A stretch of DNA of 64,000 nt from Oscillospiraceae bacterium (GTDB lineage: Bacteria; Bacillota; Clostridia; Oscillospirales; Oscillospiraceae). Below the pieces are notes generated by a model, which was not told the DNA's origin, made no database searches, and saw nothing but the letters and a program-made list of their open reading frames with translations. Position 1 is the first letter of the stretch. Every line of letters begins with the position of its first letter. A program made the translations under genes and the position numbers. The stretch lies in NCBI GenBank assembly GCA_015067975.1, contig SVLK01000003.1, positions 53,399-117,398 of the forward strand, read 5' to 3'. Shown here one piece after another: positions 16,108-23,750 of the stretch.

Positions 16108-17226
16108 ATGGCCAAAAAACGAGCAAACGGTGAAGGATCTCTGCGCCGACGTCCCGACGGACGTTGGGAGTGGATCTTTATGGAAGGTTACCAGAGCAAT
16201 GGCAAACGCAAAATCAAGAGTTTTTATGGACGATCTCAAAAGGAAGTAAAGCAAAAAGCACAACCATATCTCGAAGCGCGAGCCAAAGGCATAAATATGG
16301 GTGCAGATTACGGTTTCAGTGAATGGGCCGATTTGTGGTACAAAAGCCATAAGGACAACATATCCCCTACCACGCAGTGCAACTATTAATACACCTTGCG
16401 CATCTTAAAAAATGAATTCCAGCACACGAAGATTCGCGACATCAAGCCCATTGACATTGAAATAATGCTTAAGAAACTGTATCAAGATGGCCGCTCTATT
16501 TCTGCACTGACGCAATGCCGCGGTATGTTGTATCAAATCATGAACAAAGCCGAGGCTAACGATCTCATTCGCAAAAACCCCGTGCGCTATGCAGAAAAAA
16601 TGCGATACCGTGGACCTATGAAGCAGAAAGAAGCCTTTACAGCCGAGGAAGTCTCCATTCTCATGGAACAGCTCCCCATCAACCGTATCGGCGTCAGCAT
16701 TCGACTCATGCTCGGCACCGGAATGCGAACGCAGGAACTTCTTGCTTTAGAACCTCGGCACATCGCACCGGATGGCACGGAAATCCGCATTGAGCAGGCT
16801 GTCAATATGGTAAAAGGGACCGCTGTCGTGGGCTTACCAAAATCGCGTGATAGTTATCGAACGATCCCCGTTCCGCGAAACCTACAATGGTGCGCTATAT
16901 CGCTAAGGCAAACAGATAAAAAGTATATATGGGAATCAGGCAAAGAAGGTCATCCCTGCAACCCATCTCACTTTCGCAAGCTGTTCAAAGAAGCACTAGA
17001 AGCGATCCCTGGTGTGCAGTTGCTGACACCTCATAGTTGCAGACATACCTATGTCAGCCAGATGCAAGCACTGGGAGTGGATTTATCTACCATTCAAAGC
17101 ATCGTAGGTCACGCCAGCGTGGATATGACGCAGCATTACTTACATGTTCAAGAATCCATTCGATTGGATGCCGTTGAGCGGTTTAGCCGCACCTTTCACA
17201 ACCCCATTCAAGAGGTTAGAAAGTGA
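16108..17226 (+). pseudogene. Tyrosine recombinase integrase interrupted by one in-frame stop
   Basis: The ATG at 16108 has a GAAAGGAG site. The frame encodes an arm-binding N-terminus (RRRPDGRWEWIF), a core-binding SAM-like region and a C-terminal catalytic domain with Arg in GTGMRTQELLAL, HSCRHTYVSQM (H-x2-R), GHASVDMTQHYLH (His and the nucleophile Tyr). A TAA at 16387-16389 splits it after ...SPTTQCNY, and the same frame continues with YTLRILKNEF to 17226. There is no frameshift, so a single substitution (for example from AAA or CAA) disabled it. It belongs to the same AT-rich island as the KAP gene and points toward tRNA-Ala. The C-terminal piece could be reinitiated, but an active integrase is unlikely. 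Confidence 0.9.
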
Positions 17227-17298
17227 AAACAAGGGCACTTAATGTCCATAAAATCTATTGTTTCTATGGCATGTCAAACCGCCCATTATGTGCTTTAC

Positions 17299-17350
17299 AA
17301 TTCTGGTAAAATTCTGGTAAAAGTGAAACGATCCGTTCTGCACCAGAATT
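17299..17350. repeat. Direct and inverted AATTCTGGT repeats after integrase
   Basis: AATTCTGGTAAAA occurs at 17299-17311 and 17310-17322 (11-bp period), with the inverted form ACCAGAATT at 17342-17350. Position and spacing suit arm-type or core sites of the neighbouring integrase; this is inferred. Confidence 0.5.
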
Positions 17351-17393
17351 AATACCGTAATTATTTTTCAAAGAAACTTCAAAAAAGTGCAGA

Positions 17394-17428
17394 AAAACAC
17401 CCGAAATCTAACGATTTCGGGTGTTTTT
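17394..17428. terminator. Bidirectional terminator between integrase and tRNA-Ala
   Basis: ACACCCGAAATC / GATTTCGGGTGT stem with a TAAC loop, flanked by AAAAA and TTTTTT; it begins immediately after the encoded CCA of the tRNA. Confidence 0.88.
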
Positions 17429-17504
<76 letters not shown>

Positions 17505-17597
17505 ATATTTTGTTGTCTGCTCACTGCCGACTCCATTAATATAGCGCAGATGTGCGCAAATGTCAAGCATTATTTTCGCATTTTTTCGCATTTTTTT

Positions 17598-17634
17598 AAA
17601 AGGGATCGGCAGGTTCTGCCGATCCCTTTCTTTA
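17598..17634. terminator. Terminator after the AGCS symporter
   Basis: Perfect stem AAAGGGATCGGCAG / CTGCCGATCCCTTT around a GTT loop; A/T-runs on both sides. Confidence 0.85.
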
Positions 17635-17646
17635 TACCAGTTTTAA

Positions 17647-19047
17647 TTATTTCTTGGTCAATTCTTTTGCTTCTTTGCAGGACTTGGCCACTACACCGGA
17701 CAAAGCAACCAGACCGATGACGTTGGGGATGACCATGATGTTGTTGAACATATCAGTCAGTTCCCAAACCAGATCATTCTGCAACAAGGTACCCAGGAAG
17801 ATGAACACCAGTGCGATCACGGTGTAAACAGGAGCGAACTTCTTGCCGAAGAGGTAGGTAGCATTGATCTTACCGAACAGATTCCAGCTCAGCACAGTAG
17901 AGAAGGCGAAGAAGAACAGGCAGATCGCCACGAACATGGCGCCGAAATTCTCACCAAAGACAGTACCGAAAGCTACCTGAGCCAGATTGGTCTTGCTCAG
18001 CGTGTTGGTAATATCACCAACATATCCGTTGGCCAGAGGGCCATCAGCAGTGTACAGAGTAGAGATAACCACCAAAGCATTCAGAGTCAGCACAATAAAC
18101 GTATCAATGAAGACACCGATCATAGCCACAACGCCCTGATCGTGGGGATGTGCCACATTAGCCTGTGCGTGTGCGTGAGGGGTAGAACCCATACCGGCCT
18201 CGTTGGAGAACAGGCCGCGCTTGGCACCCTGACTGATGGCATTCTTCAGCGCCATACCCAAGCTGCCGCCGATGATGGCCGTAGGCTGGAAGGCATACTT
18301 GAAGATCATGCCGAAAGTAGCGGGAATATACTGGATACGGGCAACCAAAATCACAAGACCACCCAGCAGGAAAATCGCAGCCATCACGGGAACGATCTTC
18401 TCAGTGACGGATGCCAGACGCTGCACACCACCCAGGAAGATAATCGCACAGATGGCAACCAGCACCACACCAACGATCCAGGAGGGAACGCCAAAAGCGG
18501 TCTCAAAGGCAGATCCGATGGAGTTGGACTGCACCATGCTGCCCATGAAGCCCAGAGCCAGCATACAGGCCACAGCGAAGAAGCCTGCCAGGAACTTACC
18601 AAAACCGCCCTTAAAAGCTTCGGTGATGTAATATACAGGGCCGCCCTGCACGTTACCATCGGCATCCACCTTGCGGGTCTTCAGGCCCAAGGTAGCCTCA
18701 GCATAGATGGTTGCCATACCAAAAAAAGCAATGACCCACATCCAAAAGATGGCACCGGGGCCGCCCACCAGAATAGCACCACAGGCACCGACGACGTTAC
18801 CGGTACCAACCTGAGCGGAGATAGCGGTGGCCAGTGCCTGGAACGAGGTCATACCACTCTCCTGCTTACCACCACGCAGGGACAGATTACCGAACACCTT
18901 CTTCATACCTTCGCCGAAGCAGCGAATCTGCACGAAACGGGTCTTGATCGAGAAGATCAGACCGCTACCCACCAGCAGGAAAATCAGAATGTAGTCGGAC
19001 AAATACGTATTAATTGTTGCAACGATTTTCAGCAATGCAGCTTCCAT
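17647..19047 (-). CDS. Alanine/glycine:cation symporter (AGCS family)
   Basis: A 466-residue polytopic membrane transporter of the AGCS family that brings in alanine or glycine with Na+. The family signature is visible: SALATAISAQVGTGNVVG-like stretch (QALATAISAQVGTGN), GGPGAIFWMWV, ATLGLKTRK, GGPVYYI, and LFSNEAGMGSTPHAHAQANVAHP. Around ten to eleven hydrophobic helices are readable. Start ATG 19047 has GGAGG at 19057-19061. The leader carries a glycine riboswitch ending in a terminator hairpin, so glycine is the probable main substrate. Confidence 0.93.
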   Translation of the reverse strand: MEAALLKIVATINTYLSDYILIFLLVGSGLIFSIKTRFVQIRCFGEGMKKVFGNLSLRGGKQESGMTSFQALATAISAQVGTGNVVGACGAILVGGPGAIFWMWVIAFFGMATIYAEATLGLKTRKVDADGNVQGGPVYYITEAFKGGFGKFLAGFFAVACMLALGFMGSMVQSNSIGSAFETAFGVPSWIVGVVLVAICAIIFLGGVQRLASVTEKIVPVMAAIFLLGGLVILVARIQYIPATFGMIFKYAFQPTAIIGGSLGMALKNAISQGAKRGLFSNEAGMGSTPHAHAQANVAHPHDQGVVAMIGVFIDTFIVLTLNALVVISTLYTADGPLANGYVGDITNTLSKTNLAQVAFGTVFGENFGAMFVAICLFFFAFSTVLSWNLFGKINATYLFGKKFAPVYTVIALVFIFLGTLLQNDLVWELTDMFNNIMVIPNVIGLVALSGVVAKSCKEAKELTKK

Positions 19048-19062
19048 GATTTTCTTTCCTCC

Positions 19063-19236
19063 AAAAAATAAAAAGAGTCGCTGACTGAAACAGCAACTCC
19101 GGAGCCAAACAGCACGACCAAATCCATTCTTGGATAACGGCCTTCTCTGTCCTTTCGCCTGAGAGATTCAGCTTTCGCCTTGCACCTTCGGCACTCAAAT
19201 GAATGAGATTCTCCAGAGTCCCCTCCCCGCCCAGTC
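19063..19236 (-). ncRNA. Glycine riboswitch (single aptamer) with terminator platform
   Basis: The minus-strand leader has the glycine aptamer hallmarks in order: GGGAGGGGACTCTGGAG, GAGTGCCGAAGGTGCAAG, CTCTCAGGCGAAAGGACAGAG. Only one aptamer is seen; the usual second GCCGAAGG...AGGACAGA unit is absent. Downstream lies a terminator, stem GAGTTGCTG (19091-19099) / CAGCGACTC (19075-19083) and a T-run (19063-19074) just before the GGAGG site. Confidence 0.92.
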
Positions 19237-19282
19237 TCTTTCGATTCTGTGCAGTTCAAAGGGATATTCAGTTGACGAGGTC

Positions 19283-19311
19283 ATACTAACACGTTCTATC
19301 GCAGATTGCAA
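19283..19311 (-). promoter_or_regulatory. Promoter of the glycine-riboswitch transcript
   Basis: On the minus strand TTGCAA (19306-19311), 17 bp, TAGTAT (19283-19288), about 45 nt before the aptamer. Confidence 0.6.
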
Positions 19312-19379
19312 CCCTTATTTTACAATTTTTTCTCATCGCAATAATTCACACACAATCTTTGCAGTAATTCTTCTTTTGA

Positions 19380-19408
19380 TTTACTTTTATGTCAGCTTGC
19401 GGTATAAT
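19380..19408 (+). promoter_or_regulatory. Promoter of the rhomboid gene
   Basis: TTTACT (19380-19385), 17 bp, TATAAT (19403-19408), about 30 nt before the TTG start. Confidence 0.65.
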
Positions 19409-19440
19409 AGCACCAACAATGGAGAAATGAGGAATAAACA

Positions 19441-20010
19441 TTGAAAAAGCTTGTCATTCGTTTTAATGCACCTGTCATGCTGACGTTTGCGCTGCTGAGC
19501 CTGTTGGTACTGGTACTGAACGGTCTGACCGACGGTGCTACCACTACACGGTTCTTCTGCGTATACCGTTCCTCTCTCGGCGATCCGCTGACGTTTGTGC
19601 GTTTCTTTGGCCATGTACTGGGACATTCCAGCTACAGCCACTATATCAACAACATGCTGCTGTTGCTGCTGCTCGGCCCTACGCTGGAAGAAAAATACGG
19701 TGGCCGCACCATCTTTATGACCATCCTTGTTACCGCACTGGTGACGGGTCTCGTGCATTTCATCTTTTTCCCTGCCTCCTCCCTGTTGGGCGCCAGCGGC
19801 ATCGTGTTTATGATGATCGTGCTCTCCTCCTTTACGGAGATGAAGAAAGACGGCATCCCCGTCACGCTGATTTTAGTCGTGATCTTCTATCTGGGCGGTG
19901 AACTGGCTGACGGTATTTTTAACAGCGACAACATCTCCCAGCTGACCCACATCGTGGGCGGTGTGTGCGGTATGTTCTTCGGCTTCTCTCTGCGGGGTCG
20001 TAAACGCTGA
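19441..20010 (+). CDS. Rhomboid family intramembrane serine protease
   Basis: A 189-residue membrane protein with six hydrophobic helices. The rhomboid features are a helix-2 histidine/asparagine segment (HSSYSHYINNMLLLLLLGP), the catalytic serine in LLGASGIVFMMIV (GASG, helix 4) and the catalytic histidine in LTHIVGGVCGMFFGF (helix 6). It begins with TTG at 19441 behind TGAGGAA; no ATG is available in a better place. Rhomboids cut substrates inside the membrane; the substrate here is unknown. It is a single-gene unit with its own promoter and terminator. Confidence 0.88.
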   Translation: MKKLVIRFNAPVMLTFALLSLLVLVLNGLTDGATTTRFFCVYRSSLGDPLTFVRFFGHVLGHSSYSHYINNMLLLLLLGPTLEEKYGGRTIFMTILVTALVTGLVHFIFFPASSLLGASGIVFMMIVLSSFTEMKKDGIPVTLILVVIFYLGGELADGIFNSDNISQLTHIVGGVCGMFFGFSLRGRKR

Positions 20011-20023
20011 ACCAACACAAGCA

Positions 20024-20060
20024 AAAACGCGTGCTGCCAAGCAGCACGCGTTTTATTGTT
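20024..20060. terminator. Terminator between rhomboid and cytidylate-kinase-like genes
   Basis: Perfect 13-bp stem AAAACGCGTGCTG / CAGCACGCGTTTT with a CCAAG loop, followed by ATTGTTTTATT; serves convergent genes. Confidence 0.9.
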
Positions 20061-20675
20061 TTATTCGTCAAACCAGTCGTTCACAAACTGTACCAGCGCA
20101 GGAATCAGCTTTTTGATCTCTTTACCGGAGGTATTGATGCACAAATGGTAGCCCTCCTTATTGCCCCACTTGGTATCGCTGTACATCTGGTGGTGCTGGG
20201 TGCGCTGCTTATCGATCTGCTTGATCTTGCGCTCCAGTTCATTAGCGGTAAGATTCTCACCTTCCGGTGCGCGTTCCATGCAGCGCTGCACCTTGGAGGG
20301 CATATCCGCATACACGAAGAGATTCAGCGGCTTCATATCTGCCAAAATCACGTCAGCGCAACGACCCACGATGACGCAATCTCCCTGTTCGGCAAAATTC
20401 TCAATGATTTTGCGCTGGGCGGTAGCCACGCGGATGGATTGATCCATAATCTGCATGGGCGGCATGGCAAAACGATGACCAATAGTCAGAGGATAGGCGG
20501 CTTCAATGCTCTTTTCCGAAACATTGGCTACATACCGTTCGTCGAAACCGTTCTCCTTGGCGATCATTTCGATGATCTCATGGTCGTAGCACGGAATGCC
20601 CAAAGCATCTGCCAGACGCTTACCCAATTCACGACCGCCACTGCCAAACTCTCGGCTGATGGTGATGATTTTCAT
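20061..20675 (-). CDS. Cytidylate kinase-like family protein
   Basis: A 204-residue P-loop kinase of the cytidylate kinase-like group common in Clostridia. The opening MKIITISREFGSGGRELGKRLADALG holds the glycine-rich nucleotide loop; YDHEII, CVIVGRCADVIL and RCMERAPEGENLTANELERKIKQID follow, with the arginine-rich lid and the QHHQMYSDTKWG segment. Start 20675 has GGGAGGG upstream. This group is separate from housekeeping Cmk, so the substrate is uncertain (CMP or another nucleotide). Divided from the next minus-strand gene by a terminator. Confidence 0.85.
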   Translation of the reverse strand: MKIITISREFGSGGRELGKRLADALGIPCYDHEIIEMIAKENGFDERYVANVSEKSIEAAYPLTIGHRFAMPPMQIMDQSIRVATAQRKIIENFAEQGDCVIVGRCADVILADMKPLNLFVYADMPSKVQRCMERAPEGENLTANELERKIKQIDKQRTQHHQMYSDTKWGNKEGYHLCINTSGKEIKKLIPALVQFVNDWFDE

Positions 20676-20742
20676 GGTCAACCCTCCCTTTTCTTTGCAT
20701 TTATTATACTCATCTGCGCCAGCCTTGTCAAACACCAATCAA

Positions 20743-20770
20743 AAGTGCCTTCGCATTGGCGAAGGCACTT
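20743..20770 (-). terminator. Terminator after the uridine-kinase-like gene
   Basis: Twelve-bp stem AAGTGCCTTCGC (20743-20754) / GCGAAGGCACTT (20759-20770), ATTG loop, immediately behind the stop codon of the minus-strand gene; followed by TTGATTGG. Confidence 0.8.
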
Positions 20771-20775
20771 TATGC

Positions 20776-21702
20776 TCAGTATTCGAAGATGCTGCCGCCC
20801 ACGAACTCGCGAATCAGCGAATCGCGGGGAACATAGGGAGTTTCCAGCGGAGGCACGCCGCGCATAACTTTCATCAGATCCGTCAGGCCGTGCTCTTCCA
20901 GAAATGCTTCATCCATCTCCTCACGGAAAGCGGGCAATGCATAGAGATACTTGGCCAGCAGGCAGGGCTCATAGTCATGGAACGTATCGATGTGGATGGC
21001 CGCATTCTGCTTATACGGCATAATATAGTTGACTTCGCCGCGATCCACGCTCTCGGCGCGCATGACCGTGGCACGCAGAGAATGGCCGCGATTATAGTAA
21101 TCGCGGATCATGCGGCGCGCCACGCGCAGCTGCTCCGGTTTGACGATCTTGTCGTCATTGGTAATAATACGGGTACGGGGTGCCACATACACACCGTTGG
21201 CCGCATCGCGGATCTTATCAAAAATCAGCGGATTGAGCATGTGGATGCCCTCAGCAATGATAATGCCGCCTTTATGGCCCTGCATCTTGCGATAGCCACC
21301 GGTGAGGCCGGTTTTGAAGTCATACCACGGCACATCCACTTCCCTGCCCTCGGCCAGAGCGCTGATGGTGGACACTAGGAGGTCCACATTCACGCAGTAA
21401 GGTGACTCCCAGTCGGAGGCCTCAGGTGGGCGCTCATTGAGCGGGAGGAAAAAATTGTCCATACTCAGCAAATTTACCTGCACACCCAAATTCTCCAGAT
21501 ACCGCTGCAGGCGCATTGCCGTGGTGGTTTTACCGCTGCCGGAAGGACCGGTCAGCGCCACAAAGGGGCGCGTCTCACGATTGGACAAAATGGCAGCAGC
21601 TGCCGCACTAATCTTATCGTGATACACTTCCTCGCAGCGCAGCACAAACTGCGTCTGATTGCGCATAGCATAGTTGATATTTTCCAGATCGATCACACGC
21701 AT
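20776..21702 (-). CDS. Uridine kinase-like nucleoside kinase
   Basis: A protein of about 308 residues related to uridine kinase/phosphoribulokinase. Walker A is LTGPSGSGKTTTAMRL (near residue 50), then LLSMDNFFLP with the substrate aspartate, DWESPYCVNVDLL, PWYDFKTG, and GIIIAEGIHMLNPL. These match the stand-alone nucleoside kinases of Clostridia. The N-terminus lacks the TGS domain of the longer paralogue. The ATG at 21702 is preferred to that at 21711 because AAAGGA lies at the right distance. Salvage of uridine or cytidine is the likely role. Confidence 0.82.
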   Translation of the reverse strand: MRVIDLENINYAMRNQTQFVLRCEEVYHDKISAAAAAILSNRETRPFVALTGPSGSGKTTTAMRLQRYLENLGVQVNLLSMDNFFLPLNERPPEASDWESPYCVNVDLLVSTISALAEGREVDVPWYDFKTGLTGGYRKMQGHKGGIIIAEGIHMLNPLIFDKIRDAANGVYVAPRTRIITNDDKIVKPEQLRVARRMIRDYYNRGHSLRATVMRAESVDRGEVNYIMPYKQNAAIHIDTFHDYEPCLLAKYLYALPAFREEMDEAFLEEHGLTDLMKVMRGVPPLETPYVPRDSLIREFVGGSIFEY

Positions 21703-21791
21703 GATGAACATTCCTTTCCCGTTTACTTATCGTTAAAGAAATCATACCAGTGCTGTCCCAGCGACGCAAGCAGGTAAGTGTAAATCTTTTG

Positions 21792-23228
21792 TTAATTGGC
21801 AATGCCGTGATGCACCGGATAAGTACCAGAGGTGATGGGCAGCAGCGAATAGCCGTTGCCACGGGCATAGTTGATGATATCCTGCAGTGCATCTGCGGTA
21901 GTCCACTTGGCATTGGTGTCGTGCATCAGCACCACATTGTTCCGTCCGCGACGCAGACCGCCGGTAACATTATGGTAGATCTCCGAACTACTGAGGGTAT
22001 AGCCGCTGGCGTCACCACTGCTTATATTCCAGTCGAAATAACTGAAACCCTCCTGCTCCACACGAATCGCCAGACGGCTCATGATGCCGCTGCTATAAGA
22101 CGCGCTGACCGTATTGGAACTGCCGCCGGGGAAACGGATGATCGTGGCATTGTAGCCAAAGTCTGCCAACAGTTTATCCCGCAGCGAATAGACGTTATTC
22201 ATAAACGCCTCGTCGTTGGCATAGATGGTGGCATAGTCATGGGAATAACCATGGATGGCCACCGTATGTCCCTCGTTGATCATGCGGGCAATCAGCTGCC
22301 GACCGGTCGAGCCATAATTGACAATGAAAAATGTAGCCTTTGCGTTATTGGCTGCCAAAATATCCAGCACACGGCCTGTCACTTCACTGCTGGGGCCGTC
22401 ATCAAAGGTGAGATACACGCGGTCGGGACTATCTGCCGACTCCACAAACACTTTTACCACACGGGTAGCCGTGGCAGTATTACCCGCCTTGTCGGTAACG
22501 GTATAGTTGATGGTATACGTACCCACCGTACTGTCATCCACACTGCCGCTGCGCACCACCGAGCCGGTGATGTCTCCATCGGCATCGTCCACAGCACTGT
22601 AACCGGGGTCGGAGTAGCTGCTGCCCAACGGTACATAGGTGGCTGCATAGCCGTTCAGCGTGATCACAGGGGCTACTATATCGCGGATGGTGACACGGCG
22701 CTGCGCCGAAGTGCTGTTGCCGGAAGCATCGGACACCGTGTAGGTCAGCGTTATCTGTTCGCCTTCCACCACGCGCTCCACCACCACCTTGTCGGTCAAG
22801 TCGCCGTCGCAGCGGTCGTTGGCTGTGTAACCGGGTTCCTGATACAAACTCTCCAACGACACGATCATCTCACCGTTGCCTGTCAGCTCCAGCACGGGGG
22901 CTTCTTTATCCACTACCGTAACAGTACGACTGGTGCTATATGTTTTTTCATGAAGTGTCAGCTGGTAGGTCAGCGTATACGTACCGGGTTTCGTGGTATC
23001 TACCGCGCCGCTGACACGCACCTTCTCCGTCAGATCCTTCTTGCCCAGCGTGGCAGTCAGGCCGGGATCGGTATAGGTTGTGTGTGATTCAACATTCACT
23101 TCCCGTTCGCCGTTAAGCACTAATTCCGGAATCGGTGCAAAGATAAAATATCCGGAAATATAGCTCAGTATGCCTATGATCGCCGCTGCCATCGCTACTG
23201 TGATCAGCAGCGCCCATCCTCTTTTCAT
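21792..23228 (-). CDS. Polysaccharide deacetylase with three DUF5011-type Ig-like repeats
   Basis: A 478-residue envelope protein: a signal-anchor helix (residues 6-30), three beta-sandwich repeats with the TDPG/EPGY/SDPGYSA-x-D pattern (about 34-106, 109-184, 187-263), and a NodB deacetylase domain (270-470). The metal site is intact: TFDDGP (Asp276, Asp277) and HGYSH (His326, His330); RFPGGSSN, DWNISSGD and VVLMHD are motifs 3-5. It probably removes acetyl groups from peptidoglycan sugars at the outer membrane face, the repeats acting as a spacer. Start 23228 has GGGAGG nine bases upstream. Confidence 0.92.
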   Translation of the reverse strand: MKRGWALLITVAMAAAIIGILSYISGYFIFAPIPELVLNGEREVNVESHTTYTDPGLTATLGKKDLTEKVRVSGAVDTTKPGTYTLTYQLTLHEKTYSTSRTVTVVDKEAPVLELTGNGEMIVSLESLYQEPGYTANDRCDGDLTDKVVVERVVEGEQITLTYTVSDASGNSTSAQRRVTIRDIVAPVITLNGYAATYVPLGSSYSDPGYSAVDDADGDITGSVVRSGSVDDSTVGTYTINYTVTDKAGNTATATRVVKVFVESADSPDRVYLTFDDGPSSEVTGRVLDILAANNAKATFFIVNYGSTGRQLIARMINEGHTVAIHGYSHDYATIYANDEAFMNNVYSLRDKLLADFGYNATIIRFPGGSSNTVSASYSSGIMSRLAIRVEQEGFSYFDWNISSGDASGYTLSSSEIYHNVTGGLRRGRNNVVLMHDTNAKWTTADALQDIINYARGNGYSLLPITSGTYPVHHGIAN

Positions 23229-23261
23229 CCGAAGAAGCCTCCCAGTCATATATTCGACAAT

Positions 23262-23289
23262 ATTATAAAGGATTCCCAATCTATGTCAA
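23262..23289 (-). promoter_or_regulatory. Promoter of the polysaccharide deacetylase
   Basis: On the minus strand TTGACA (23284-23289), 16 bp, TATAAT (23262-23267): two consensus hexamers. Confidence 0.85.
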
Positions 23290-23311
23290 TGCATCACCAG
23301 CAACAAATAGG

Positions 23312-23353
23312 TGACAAAAAGTAAACAAGAGAGACAGTTTCCTGTCTCCCTCG
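23312..23353 (-). terminator. Terminator after the 68-residue membrane protein
   Basis: GAGGGAGACAG / CTGTCTCTC stem (23329-23352) with GAAA loop, then TTGTTTACTTTTT on the minus strand. Confidence 0.8.
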
Positions 23354-23366
23354 CTCCAAACAGTTA

Positions 23367-23573
23367 TTATTTCTTTTTTGTCAGCAGGCAAAGCGCAGTG
23401 ACCACAGCAGCAACACCGGCGGCAACGGCAGCGATGGTGATAATCACCTTTTTGTGGGTCTGCAGCAGACGGCCTGCTTCGTACAGCGTGTTGTTGATCC
23501 AGGACTTCACCTTGCAGGTGGCTTCCACCGTCTCTTCTTCCACGGTCTCAACGGTATAGTTCATCTCTTCCAT
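23367..23573 (-). CDS. Small single-pass membrane protein
   Basis: A 68-residue protein with an acidic N-terminus rich in Thr/Val/Glu (MNYTVETVEEETVEATCK), one amphipathic stretch (SWINNTLYEAGRLLQTHKK) and one C-terminal membrane helix (VIITIAAVAAGVAAVVTALCLL) ending in LTKKK. Start 23573 follows GGAGG with eight-base spacing. It has its own terminator and lies between the deacetylase and spoIIP. Not recognised; the layout resembles tail-anchored small proteins. Confidence 0.7.
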   Translation of the reverse strand: MEEMNYTVETVEEETVEATCKVKSWINNTLYEAGRLLQTHKKVIITIAAVAAGVAAVVTALCLLTKKK

Positions 23574-23693
23574 CAAATCTGCCTCCTTTTATGATTTTGA
23601 CAAGAGCATACACTATTTCCCACGGAAATGTATGAATTATCTGTCAACTTTTTCATATTCATTTTAACATGAGGAATCAGGCTTTGCAATAAG

Positions 23694-23722
23694 GCATATT
23701 TCCCATTTTCTCAGCATAGGTT
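23694..23722 (+). promoter_or_regulatory. Sigma-E-like promoter of spoIIP
   Basis: GCATATT (23694-23700), 14 bp, CATAGGTT (23715-23722), close to the sigma-E pattern (KMATATT, 14-15 bp, CATACANT). It is 29 bp before the spoIIP start; spoIIP is sigma-E-dependent in Bacillus. Confidence 0.7.
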
Positions 23723-23750
23723 TGTCCATCCCAAGCAAAGGAGTCCGATC

